Part shown: positions 1 to 9,149 of the stretch, one piece after another
Layout: the number at the start of each line of letters is the position of its first letter
How positions within the stretch are numbered: the first letter of the stretch is position 1
Origin: Naumovozyma dairenensis CBS 421
Lineage: Eukaryota > Ascomycota > Saccharomycetes > Saccharomycetales > Saccharomycetaceae
Assembly (NCBI RefSeq): GCF_000227115.2
Contig: NC_016488.1
Span: forward strand, 496,001 to 560,000
Length of the DNA stretch: 64,000 bases
Direction: 5' to 3'
Program-made: the position numbers and the translations under genes
Notes under the pieces: generated by a model
Database searches by the model: none
Seen by the model: only the letters and a program-made list of their open reading frames with translations
Told to the model about the DNA's origin: nothing

Positions 1-2
1 GC

Positions 3-1949
3 ATATCTACATTGAAAAGAACAATTTCATCAAAGGTAATAGGAATCGACTTAGGTACAACAAATAGTGCAGTAGCATACATTCGAGACGCCAACGATAA
101 GAAATCTGCTGTTATAATTGAATCTGACCAAGGTCAACGTACCACCCCGTCAATTGTAGCATTCTCCCGAAACAGTAGTAACAAAACGAGCACAGGTGAT
201 GAGTATGAGTATTCAAGCATTGTGGGTACATTAGCTAAGAGACAAGCTATAATTAATCCAGAAAATACATTCTTCGCTACAAAGAGACTCATTGGTAGAT
301 CATTTAATGATGAAGAAGTACAACGAGATATTAAATTGATGCCGTATAAGATTTGTAATGTTGATGGGAAGGCGTATTTGAAACTTTCAAACTCGAATGA
401 GGTGAAATCCCCCAGTGAGATTGCATCAATATTGTTGAAATATTTGAAGAATTGTTCTGAATCTTATTTAAATGAACCCATTGATAAAGCTGTCATTACT
501 GTCCCGGCATATTTTAATGATTCACAAAGACAAGCCACTAAGGATGCTGGTAAATTAGCTGGATTGAAAGTGTTAAGAGTCGTTAATGAACCTACAGCTG
601 CTGCGTTAAGTTTTGGAATGGATGATATTAAGAAGAATTCTGGGATCATTGCAGTTTATGACTTAGGTGGTGGGACTTTTGATATCTCCATATTAGATAT
701 CGAAGATGGTGTTTTTGAGGTGAGAGCAACCAATGGTGATACTCATTTAGGTGGTGAAGATTTTGATGCTATTATAGTTAACCATCTATTAGATCAATTT
801 ATCAAGAGTAATTCAGAGCTAGACCGTGAATTGATATGTGCAAATAGAGAAATAATGCAACGACTCAGGGAGGCTGCCGAAAAATGTAAGATTGAATTAT
901 CTCATGTTCATGAAACTACTATCAAATTACCCTTTCTCTATGATGATAAGCATTTAAATATTACGTTGAAGGAATCTGAATTAGACGGCATGACGTTACA
1001 TTTAATTAATAAGACCATTGAACCAGTGAAGAGGGCATTAAAGGATTCTGATATTGAACCAGATGATGTGGACGATGTGATACTTGTTGGGGGAATGACA
1101 CGAATGCCCAAGATTAGGAAAACTGTTGAAAATTTATTTGGTAAGAAACCAAATATTACTGTTAATCCTGATGAAACTGTTGCTCTGGGGGCTGCTATTC
1201 AAGGTGGGATTCTATCGGGGGAAATCAAAAATGTCTTACTATTAGATGTGACACCATTAACTTTAGGTATTGAAACTTTTGGAGGTGCATTTGCACCATT
1301 AATTCCAAGAAATACTACTGTTCCTGTGACTAAGACAGAAGTGTTTAGTACAGGTGTCGATGGACAAACTGGTGTAGATATTAAAGTTTATCAAGGTGAA
1401 CGTGGTCTGGTACGTGATAATAAATTAATTGGAGATTTTAAATTGACAGGAATTCCACCTATGCTTAAAGGTATTCCACAAATTTTTGTAACATTTGATA
1501 TTGATGCAGATGGTATTATTGATGTTTCTGCCTCTGAGAAAAGTAGTGGTAAAGAACAATCTATTACAGTGGTACCTAAATCAGGTCTTACTGAGGATGA
1601 GATTAATAAATTAATTGAAGAAGCCAATGCTAATAGAAGTAATGATAATTTAATTAGACAAAGATTAGAATTAATTACTAAAGCTGATATTATGATTAGT
1701 GACACAGAATTATCATTTGCGAAATATAAAGGACTAATCTCTAAAGATGATCAATATGAATCCATTGTGAATGAATTGAAAGAATTGCGTTTTATGATTA
1801 ATAAATTTAAGGAAAACGAAAATGATTTATCGATTGATGTTAATATTATCAAGAAATCAACAGATTCCTTACAGAATAAAGCATTTAAATTATTTGAACG
1901 TGTGACTAAAGCACAAGCAGCTGCAGATCAGAAGGAATCAAAGAAATAG
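3..1949 (+). CDS. SSQ1: mitochondrial Hsp70 chaperone Ssq1 (5' end cut by window edge)
   Basis: Hsp70-family ATPase; in yeast Ssq1 works in the mitochondrial matrix with Jac1 and Mge1 to move Fe-S clusters off the scaffold Isu1. The frame is open through the left edge, so the presequence and true start lie outside; counting from codon 12, the phosphate-binding IDLGTTNS is at residues 12-19, VPAYFNDSQR near 164-173, DLGGGTFD near 217-224, the ILVGGMTRMP adenosine motif near 357-366 and the interdomain linker with LLLDVTPLTLGIE near 409-421, followed by a substrate-binding domain and helical lid. The assignment to SSQ1 rather than SSC1 or ECM10 rests on the next gene being ARC18, the SSQ1-ARC18 order of S. 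cerevisiae YLR369W-YLR370C. The family is certain; the paralog is likely. Confidence 0.88.
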   Translation: MSTLKRTISSKVIGIDLGTTNSAVAYIRDANDKKSAVIIESDQGQRTTPSIVAFSRNSSNKTSTGDEYEYSSIVGTLAKRQAIINPENTFFATKRLIGRSFNDEEVQRDIKLMPYKICNVDGKAYLKLSNSNEVKSPSEIASILLKYLKNCSESYLNEPIDKAVITVPAYFNDSQRQATKDAGKLAGLKVLRVVNEPTAAALSFGMDDIKKNSGIIAVYDLGGGTFDISILDIEDGVFEVRATNGDTHLGGEDFDAIIVNHLLDQFIKSNSELDRELICANREIMQRLREAAEKCKIELSHVHETTIKLPFLYDDKHLNITLKESELDGMTLHLINKTIEPVKRALKDSDIEPDDVDDVILVGGMTRMPKIRKTVENLFGKKPNITVNPDETVALGAAIQGGILSGEIKNVLLLDVTPLTLGIETFGGAFAPLIPRNTTVPVTKTEVFSTGVDGQTGVDIKVYQGERGLVRDNKLIGDFKLTGIPPMLKGIPQIFVTFDIDADGIIDVSASEKSSGKEQSITVVPKSGLTEDEINKLIEEANANRSNDNLIRQRLELITKADIMISDTELSFAKYKGLISKDDQYESIVNELKELRFMINKFKENENDLSIDVNIIKKSTDSLQNKAFKLFERVTKAQAAADQKESKK

Positions 1950-2059
1950 ACATATATATTTCCGCTTAATAGGTTACTTTTTTATAGACTAGATTTATTA
2001 CTATATTTATAAATAATGATATTGCTTATCATTCGTTCCGTATTGTATTCATATCATCT

Positions 2060-2696
2060 TCACAAAGATTTATTCATGAATCTTCTTCTAGTGAAAGCCA
2101 ACCAAAATTTGGAAGGTTGATCTTTTGAATCTTTATAAACTCTTTCAATCAATCTCATGGCCAATTCTTGACGGAATTGTTGGATATAAGATTTCAATAG
2201 TTCTACGTCATTATGATTTTCCAAAGGGATTGAATAGACATTATTTAATGGGAAACCAGGTGTACCCGGTATACTAAAATTATCCAATGCCACATTTGTT
2301 AAAGTCTTAATAGCTTCATTATACGAGGTGACTAATTTCAAATTAGAAAGACAATCATTGATAAAAAGAATACCGTAGATAAGAACACGATCAGCGGGGC
2401 CTTTAATTTCGAAATTCTTAAAGAATGAATTTGCACGGAAAAGGTCTAAACATTCATCAATTATATCGTAATCAGAATTTGCTGGATACGCTGGGCCTCT
2501 AAATTTGGAATTTAATGGTAATAGAGCAAAATTACCGATCATTCTATCATTTTGTGGGTCAACTGGGAAAGTGGAATGGTATGCCTTCATTAATAGAAAT
2601 AAAAGATATAAATGTAAATTGTTAGTAATTCAACTCAATTCAATTCAACTCCGACCAATTACGTAAATGGAACATTTTCATGTAACATACTGGCAT
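2060..2696 (-). CDS. ARC18: Arp2/3 complex subunit Arc18 (ARPC3), two exons
   Basis: Subunit of the Arp2/3 complex that nucleates branched actin at cortical patches. The 176-residue product is close to S. cerevisiae Arc18 along its length (NSDYDIIDECLDLFRANSFF, PADRVLIYGILFINDCL, KFWLAFTRRRFMNKSL at the end). Unspliced, it would start MKAYHSTF from the ATG at 2588-2590. Upstream, a 6-nt exon ATG CCA (2691-2696) is followed directly by GTATGTT, a TACTAAC branch site lies at 2621-2627, and the first AG after it ends at 2585, just before the GCA TAC CAT codons. Splicing therefore gives MPAYHSTF, as in S. cerevisiae. I annotate complement of 2060-2584 joined to 2691-2696. Gene identity is certain; the intron is inferred from sequence and homology. 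Confidence 0.96.
2585..2690 (-). other. intron of ARC18 (106 nt)
   Basis: On the minus strand the donor GTATGT occupies 2690-2685, the branch site TACTAAC 2627-2621 (branch A at 2622) and the acceptor AAG ends at 2585, 37 nt downstream with no earlier AG. AAG is a less favoured acceptor than TAG or CAG, which is the one weak point. Both exons join in phase 0. Confidence 0.88.
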
Positions 2697-3661
2697 TATT
2701 ATCTAATCGTATTTGTGATGGACACTTAGGATATGGATATGGTAAGGCTATATATGATAGAATTGGAACACAGTAAGTAAACTGTATTAAACACTACAGA
2801 TTTACTTTATCAATCGTTTACATATTTAATCAATTCATTAATTAATTGATTAATTAATTTTCCAGTTTCTTAACGTTTTTTATAGGGGCGGCTAGGGTAT
2901 GCAAGTTAGGTAAGGGTATTATATGATTGCCCTCTACATATCTCAACCCTAATGAAATCCCCTTTTTTTTAGAAAACTATCCGTAATATAACCTACGGAT
3001 ATTCCAGCCCATACTGTATATCTTGATTTTAACCTTTTAGATTCTTCCTGTCAGTAATAGTATTAGAAGGAGGGATAGAGTGCTGAACCTAAGAACATCT
3101 GGTTGTGTTAAGAGTTGGATATAGTGCGATTTGCAAGTAGTAGAAAGGTTGATTTTGACTTCTTACTTTTTTTTGTTCATTCTTTGATTTCTCTCTATAC
3201 CTTTTCCGTATTGGGCTGACACTACTTGTCTACCTTTTTCCCTCAACAACACCATTCTTTATACCGTTTCTTCTCAATCACTTAATTATTTTTCATTAGT
3301 TTCCCCTTCTTTCTTTTCTAGTTTTTTATAATTTATAGAAAACACTACACAAATTTGACTCACACAAAAATATGTGACACAAAGACGGAAAAAAATAAAC
3401 TGCGACGCCCCAAATTTTTCACTTAATAAGGTGATGGCATAATTTATACGTAGACTTATGACTTTCAATTTCAAAACACAGTATTGGGCTCTGTGACGTA
3501 TATTAAACCATCGAAGAAGAAAGCTAATTGCCTAGATCAAAACTTGCCAATCCATTCTCGGCAGTCTAACCATTGCCAAGTTTCACACGTTTTATAATAT
3601 TATTCCTTCTGTCTGACCATTCTTTTTATCCAGGAAAAACGATACTGTGTCAAAAAAAGCA
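2697..3661. other. divergent ARC18-ELO3 promoter region
   Basis: About 960 bases without a supported gene. S. cerevisiae has ROM2 (YLR371W) here; I see no trace of it. The region holds a perfect Tbf1-type AACCCTAA (2945-2952), stress-element cores AGGGG (2884-2888) and CCCCT (2959-2963), an AT palindrome near 2833-2862 and a pyrimidine-rich stretch near 3160-3330 leading towards ELO3. Confidence 0.6.
2945..2952 (+). promoter_or_regulatory. candidate Tbf1 site (AACCCTAA)
   Basis: Exact match to the Tbf1 core ARCCCTAA in the ARC18-ELO3 intergenic region. Tbf1 acts as a nucleosome-clearing factor at yeast promoters, including many snoRNA genes; no snoRNA is recognisable next to it. A single short match, so moderate support only. 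Confidence 0.4.
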
Positions 3662-4696
3662 ATGGAACAAGTCATTCAAGAGATTTCAAATGACGTTCCG
3701 ACGTTCCCATCCCTATTACATGATGAACAGCAATGGCTTCAATATCATATCCCATCAATTGAACATCCCTTCGGATTAGAACTATGGCCCATTTTCTCCA
3801 AATGCTTCCAATACTTCGCAGGTTATCCCGCTGAGAATTTTGAATTCATTCACAATAAGACACTATTAGCAAGTGGATATGAATCCCTTGGATTAATTAT
3901 GGCATATTACATAGTCATATTTACGGGACAATTCGTATTGCATAAATTCCACTCATCTCCTAAAAAATTGACTTTATTATTCCAATTCCATAATTTACTC
4001 TTAACAATAATTTCATTCATTTTATTCTCTCTATTAGTGGAACAACTAATACCAATGATTTATCACAACGGTATATTTTGGGCCATATGTTCCAAAGAGG
4101 CTTTTGCCCCCAAATTAATTACACTATACTATTTGAACTATCTAACCAAGTTTTTGGAACTATTAGATACTGTCTTCCTAGTATTGAAAAGGAAAAAATT
4201 AATATTCCTACATGTGTATCATCATGGTTTAACGGCATTATTATGTTATACACAACTAATGGGCCACACATCAGTTGAATGGGTCCCCATAGTATTAAAC
4301 CTAGGTGTACATGTTCTAATGTATTGGTATTATTTCTTAAGTTCATGTAATATTACCGTATCATGGAAACAATGGGTAACAAGGTTACAAATTATTCAAT
4401 TCTTAATTGACCTGGTGTTCGTTTATTTCGCTACATATACCTTTTATGCTCACAAATATTTTAAGAATTATTTACCTCATATGGGACCATGTTATGGTGG
4501 CGAGAAAGCTGCCGCATTTGGATATTTGATATTGACTTCTTATTTAATCTTATTCATTTCGTTTTATATTAATTCCTATAAGAAAAAGAAGAAAACGAAG
4601 AAAATTAATTCAAAAAAACAAAAATCAACTATTGATAATTCCAAATCTACTAGTGCGAAAAGTAATACAACTAAAGTATCTTCAAGAAAGATATAA
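3662..4696 (+). CDS. ELO3: very-long-chain fatty acid elongase Elo3/Sur4
   Basis: ER membrane 3-ketoacyl-CoA synthase that extends fatty acids to C24-C26 for sphingolipid synthesis. The 344-residue product (S. cerevisiae 345) has the ELO signature: KFLELLDT at 163-170 and the HVYHH histidine box at 184-188, several hydrophobic spans, and a lysine-rich cytosolic tail (KKKKKTKK) suited to ER retrieval. The start is the ATG at 3662; an upstream in-frame GTG codon is not a plausible start. It follows ARC18 and precedes VID22 as in S. cerevisiae YLR370C-YLR372W-YLR373C, which favours ELO3 over ELO1 or ELO2. Confidence 0.93.
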   Translation: MEQVIQEISNDVPTFPSLLHDEQQWLQYHIPSIEHPFGLELWPIFSKCFQYFAGYPAENFEFIHNKTLLASGYESLGLIMAYYIVIFTGQFVLHKFHSSPKKLTLLFQFHNLLLTIISFILFSLLVEQLIPMIYHNGIFWAICSKEAFAPKLITLYYLNYLTKFLELLDTVFLVLKRKKLIFLHVYHHGLTALLCYTQLMGHTSVEWVPIVLNLGVHVLMYWYYFLSSCNITVSWKQWVTRLQIIQFLIDLVFVYFATYTFYAHKYFKNYLPHMGPCYGGEKAAAFGYLILTSYLILFISFYINSYKKKKKTKKINSKKQKSTIDNSKSTSAKSNTTKVSSRKI

Positions 4697-5082
4697 ACAA
4701 ACTAAAATGAAAAACAAAAAAAGAAAAGAAAAGGAATTCGCTATTCCAAAAAAAAAAAACAGGTAAGAAACTAAGGATAAAAACAAAGTTGAATGCAATT
4801 ACTAATATAATTGCTTAATATGCGATCATTCCTGTTTTAACAGAATCTATAGATTATTTACCAAAATAAGAAACAAAGAAACATAATAAACGAGACATAT
4901 ACATATATAACAATTTTTTTTTCATAAGAATACAGAACTAAATACCTTTAATATACAATTTAATCGAAGTTTACACCTTCTCTCAAAAAGGAACTCCGTT
5001 AAGAAATGAATTGAAAAAAATGAAAAATATTACAGAGACGACACATCCACGAGCAACTACCCACCAAAAGACAATACAATTA
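4697..5082. other. convergent ELO3-VID22 3' region
   Basis: About 390 bases between two converging genes, with A-rich tracts (4709-4762) and T runs. It looks like 3' untranslated and polyadenylation sequence. No gene seen. Confidence 0.6.
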
Positions 5083-8000
5083 TTAAGTATATTGACTAGC
5101 TGTAGATAAAGTATCCATCTCGAAATCAACTTTACCAGCAACAAATTGATCATTAAATAATTTGATCTTAACGATTTGTTCATAAAGATCTTCACCAGCT
5201 TTTGGTTCAAAATTCTTTAAAAATGAATATTCTGATCTAATCGATGATGCAGCTTGAGTTCTCATTATCTTAATCAAAATTTTAATAATAACACCTGCAT
5301 CATTTAATAATAATTGATCCCAAAAAGCATTACAAACTGGTATATGAATATCCAATAATTCTTCAACATAATTTAACGATTGAATATCTTGAGCTGGACC
5401 TTGATCTTGATCTTGGTTTTTGTTCTTTTCAGCTTCGTTTTCTTGTTCATTATCTTCAGTGGCATTAACTTTCAAATTCTTCTTAAAACGTCCATTTTCT
5501 CTAATATAGCCACTTTGTTCACAATACGATTTGTACGATACGGGAACAATGGAATTCACTGTAGTCAAATATTCATATAAATCATCTTGAATAACTTTCT
5601 TCAGTAGATTATCAAGAATGTTTTCCAATTCTTCCTTTCTCTCACTATTGATTTCCTCTTCCTCTTCTTGCTGCTGTTGCTGTTGTTGTCGTGTTGCTTG
5701 AGCAATACCATCGTTCGTATCATCATCATCATCAGCTTCTTCTTCCCCATCATCGTCATCACCAACTAACTCTCGTACATTAAAGAAATTTGGAGAATCC
5801 ACAGCTTCCAAATTAATAAATCTTCTCAACAATTTGAAAACATTATCTGTAACTAATTCAACAATATCAGAAAGAGAAATTGATTTGAAAGCATATTCCA
5901 AAATTTCTCTTTCAAAAAGAACAGCAGGACATAAAAACATAGCTAAAAGATTCATATCATCAGTCAATAATATTTTCTTGATTTCTTGAATATTATTAAG
6001 CACAGCTTGGAATGGTTTAATTAATCTTTGAAATTGTACACTATTTAAAGTAGATGAAAGATGCTTTTCCACATGTAAGACTGAAAATAAAACATAATTG
6101 AAATTACTGGAAAATCCTGAAGCAAAATAAAGTATTAATTTGTTTATAGATTCTAAAGCTTCTAACATATATTCCATGATTTGGAAATCAATCTCTGTGA
6201 ATTTTTCCGAACTCATGTTGGTATCTAATTCTTTGATAACAGGACGTAATTGAATAAATCTTCTTAATGAATCCTCTGATGTCGAGTAGAATGATGGATC
6301 AAATGGGATCAATTTGATATCTGGATCATTCAAATGATCACGACATAATGATTTGAATCTATCCAATTGCCATGGATTTGAATACAAATCCTTATAAAAT
6401 TGATTAATTTTACCAAAAATGGATGATTCAATATTAACATTCGATATATCAACTATGGAATCCAATGGTGATGAACTGAAATGATCATTATGAAATCCAT
6501 TACTTCTTTGATTTGGTGTATCTTGATTTGATGTTTTCTTAGTACCAAATAATGGTATGATAGCATCCACTAGGATGGTAACAATACAATTATGATAGAA
6601 ATTCTTCGGATTTGTGAACCCTTCATCTTGAAAAAAGGATTGATCATTTACATGGATATTATCTAATAATTTTTCTCTAGGTAAAGTAATGGAAAGGACA
6701 GATCTAGGTAAACCAGGAATAGCCCTAAAGGCTTTGTTTAATTGGGTTCTTAAACTAATATTGGATAAATCAGAATTCGTTTGCCCTGATTTGGTAGTTA
6801 TTAGAGGTAAGATTTTCATAGATGAAGAAACTTCATCGAAGAATTGTAAAGATAGTAATGAAATGTTATTATTCCAAACATAATTACTTAATGAAAAGAA
6901 ATTAACAGTACTCATTGAGTCCAAGAACGATCTTAATCTTTGTAACATGGCAGATTGAATTTCTGAATCATATAAATCATCTTCTTCACCACCGTTTCTA
7001 ACGATTTGTAATGATGGATCAATATTCAAATTTTGAGTAGATAAACATAATGACAAATCTGTATTGTTACGACCTACAGTTCTTGCAATAATTTGATCAA
7101 TCATATTGGAAATGTTAATTATGGATTGTTTGATTAAGAGTTGGTCAGGTTTATAATTTCCTGGGATTCTTGATAATAACATTTTCACTGACGTATTTTC
7201 GACGAAATTCAATGGTAAGTTTTCTGAAGCTATAATGATCGATAGTAACTGATTTGTGGGGAAATTCAATTGTCTTTCACTAGCCATTCTAAGAGGATCG
7301 AATGGATTAGTTGAGATAATCTTAGAGATCTTACGATTATTTTTGGATGCTCTCATTGTAAGTGTATGAACATATTCGTTTGTAGCAGCTTCTGTCTCAT
7401 TTCTTTCACCTTGAATAAATTCAGATAAACTTGATCCCATAGCATCATTAAATTCTTCATCACCTGTAGTTGGTCCACCTTGTTTGTAAGAAGGTCTAGT
7501 CAGATTAGCTGTCTTTTGAGCGTTCTTCTTAGCCCTTTTAGGTGTACTTCTTCTGTTTGAATCATCACGGGGATGTTTTGTATAAGGTTTTCTCACTTTA
7601 GGAGGTAAAGAAGCAGCACCCTTTTCTGCATAAAAACTTACAGTAGGATCGATTCTATCTTTATTTCTTAGATGATTTCTAAATTTCTTAGTGGATGATT
7701 TTTCCTTCCCATTAGTTGGTTTAGTCAAAACTGACCCACAATGTTTACATTTCAATTTGACCATATTTTCATCAATGGCTAAGAAATGAGTCCAAGTGAA
7801 TGATTTCAATTTAGACACAAGATGGAATGGGACCCATGTATGTTCACCATCATGAACCATTTCAGTTTTGGGATCAACTTTATCTCTTTCATCTAGTGGT
7901 TCTTGAGCAGCAGAAGCAGCAGCAGCATCTTTCTTTTTCTTGTTATTCTTTTTCTTGTTTTTTGTAGTAGAAGTATGGGCTTCTTCACCGTATTCTTCTA

Positions 8001-8622
8001 CTTCTTCTTCTTCCTCTTCTTCTTCTTCGTCGTCGTCGTCATCATCTTCATCATTATAATCATCGTCACTTTCTAAATCAGCATCACGAATGGTAGCATC
8101 GTTATTATGAGAAGCATTAGTATTTGATGAATGATGGTGGTGATGATCATTCATAATGTCCATGTTGATATTCATGTGGTTATAGTTATTTTGGTCCAAA
8201 GTATCCATCTGATTTACATGGGTATGAACTGATGAAGTCATTTGATGTGAGATAGAGGAGGATACTACGTTTGTAGTATTTGAAGGATGAGAAGGGACCA
8301 TTGGGTATCTTGGTTGACCTAGCAGACTACCTATCGAAGGTGTATTTTGAGCGTTAGCGTAGAAAGCAGTGTTAATAGGAGTAGGAACAGGAGGAGTAGC
8401 AGCATCATGTACTTGAACATTCAATGAATTGTCGAGATGAGAATGAGTTGTTGAGTGGGTAGCAGTATTAGTACTAACCCTTTGTTGTTGTTGGTTCGGA
8501 TTACCAAATAAAGGCGATTGAGCACCGTTCATGTGATGCATTGGAGGCAATACGAGTCCTCTTGCATTGTTAATCTGCTGGTTATCACCATGCAAATTAT
8601 TGTTATTATTATGGTTATTCAT
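5083..8622 (-). CDS. VID22: BED zinc-finger protein Vid22
   Basis: Chromatin factor that partners Tbf1 at promoters and subtelomeres; first described through vacuolar import and degradation of Fbp1. The 1179-residue product is longer than S. cerevisiae Vid22 (901) because of low-complexity insertions: Asn/Gln runs in residues 1-50, a His run near 160-164, an unbroken Asp/Glu tract near 191-210, a Lys/Asn tract near 221-231, and acidic and Gln runs in the C-terminal third. A BED-type finger lies near residues 261-322 (C292, C295, H317 and a nearby His). The rest resembles the helical hAT-transposase-like body of this family. Position between ELO3 and STP3 matches YLR373C. The paralog ENV11 is the alternative; order favours VID22. 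Confidence 0.9.
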   Translation of the reverse strand: MNNHNNNNNLHGDNQQINNARGLVLPPMHHMNGAQSPLFGNPNQQQQRVSTNTATHSTTHSHLDNSLNVQVHDAATPPVPTPINTAFYANAQNTPSIGSLLGQPRYPMVPSHPSNTTNVVSSSISHQMTSSVHTHVNQMDTLDQNNYNHMNINMDIMNDHHHHHSSNTNASHNNDATIRDADLESDDDYNDEDDDDDDEEEEEEEEEVEEYGEEAHTSTTKNKKKNNKKKKDAAAASAAQEPLDERDKVDPKTEMVHDGEHTWVPFHLVSKLKSFTWTHFLAIDENMVKLKCKHCGSVLTKPTNGKEKSSTKKFRNHLRNKDRIDPTVSFYAEKGAASLPPKVRKPYTKHPRDDSNRRSTPKRAKKNAQKTANLTRPSYKQGGPTTGDEEFNDAMGSSLSEFIQGERNETEAATNEYVHTLTMRASKNNRKISKIISTNPFDPLRMASERQLNFPTNQLLSIIIASENLPLNFVENTSVKMLLSRIPGNYKPDQLLIKQSIINISNMIDQIIARTVGRNNTDLSLCLSTQNLNIDPSLQIVRNGGEEDDLYDSEIQSAMLQRLRSFLDSMSTVNFFSLSNYVWNNNISLLSLQFFDEVSSSMKILPLITTKSGQTNSDLSNISLRTQLNKAFRAIPGLPRSVLSITLPREKLLDNIHVNDQSFFQDEGFTNPKNFYHNCIVTILVDAIIPLFGTKKTSNQDTPNQRSNGFHNDHFSSSPLDSIVDISNVNIESSIFGKINQFYKDLYSNPWQLDRFKSLCRDHLNDPDIKLIPFDPSFYSTSEDSLRRFIQLRPVIKELDTNMSSEKFTEIDFQIMEYMLEALESINKLILYFASGFSSNFNYVLFSVLHVEKHLSSTLNSVQFQRLIKPFQAVLNNIQEIKKILLTDDMNLLAMFLCPAVLFEREILEYAFKSISLSDIVELVTDNVFKLLRRFINLEAVDSPNFFNVRELVGDDDDGEEEADDDDDTNDGIAQATRQQQQQQQEEEEEINSERKEELENILDNLLKKVIQDDLYEYLTTVNSIVPVSYKSYCEQSGYIRENGRFKKNLKVNATEDNEQENEAEKNKNQDQDQGPAQDIQSLNYVEELLDIHIPVCNAFWDQLLLNDAGVIIKILIKIMRTQAASSIRSEYSFLKNFEPKAGEDLYEQIVKIKLFNDQFVAGKVDFEMDTLSTASQYT

Positions 8623-9149
8623 GATCGGCCGACCTATATATTGCGCAGATCAATCGAATGAAATCTTCCCGTTAGTTGTTTCTTCTGTATGTTCGTAAAT
8701 GTTTATATTTTGAAATATAACGTTACCGTTTGTTGTCATATAGATAAGAGGAAACGAGTACCCTGTGATGTTATTGTTACTTGTTGTTGTTTGTTGTTGT
8801 TTGTTTGTTTCGTTTGTTGGCCGTGTTGTTGATGGAATATTCAGGGGGTTCACCCGGAAGATAAAAATTTTCCTTCCAAAAAGCCATGATGCCTTTTTAG
8901 GGTTCAGTTAGGGCTCTCCAAAAAAGAGGGGGGTTGGTGTTTAACCGTGTGTGGTGATGTTGGTATATGTCTGGGTGTATTGTGTATACTAAGAACATCA
9001 CCATGTGAGATCTGTAATCCTGTCTTACGTTCTTATAGAGTATAGTAAAGTATAGCAAGAGAAGGAGATACATCTGTAAAGTGATGACAGACAAGAAGTA
9101 CAGCGGCATATCTTAAAGAAGCTCACAAACAATCGCCATACAATACATT
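8623..9149. promoter_or_regulatory. divergent VID22-STP3 promoter
   Basis: Shared upstream region of two divergent genes. It holds TTAGGGTT (8897-8904) and TTAGGGC (8908-8914), both Tbf1-like, about 275 bp from VID22. A 67-codon ORF on the VID22 strand (8650-8853), Thr/Asn/Gln-rich, is in frame with VID22 and separated from it by one TGA; it is best read as an upstream ORF. Confidence 0.55.
8897..8914 (-). promoter_or_regulatory. paired Tbf1-like sites in the VID22 promoter
   Basis: TTAGGGTT at 8897-8904 is the exact complement of AACCCTAA; TTAGGGC follows at 8908-8914. Because Vid22 works with Tbf1, sites in its own promoter suggest feedback, which is inference. Confidence 0.45.
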
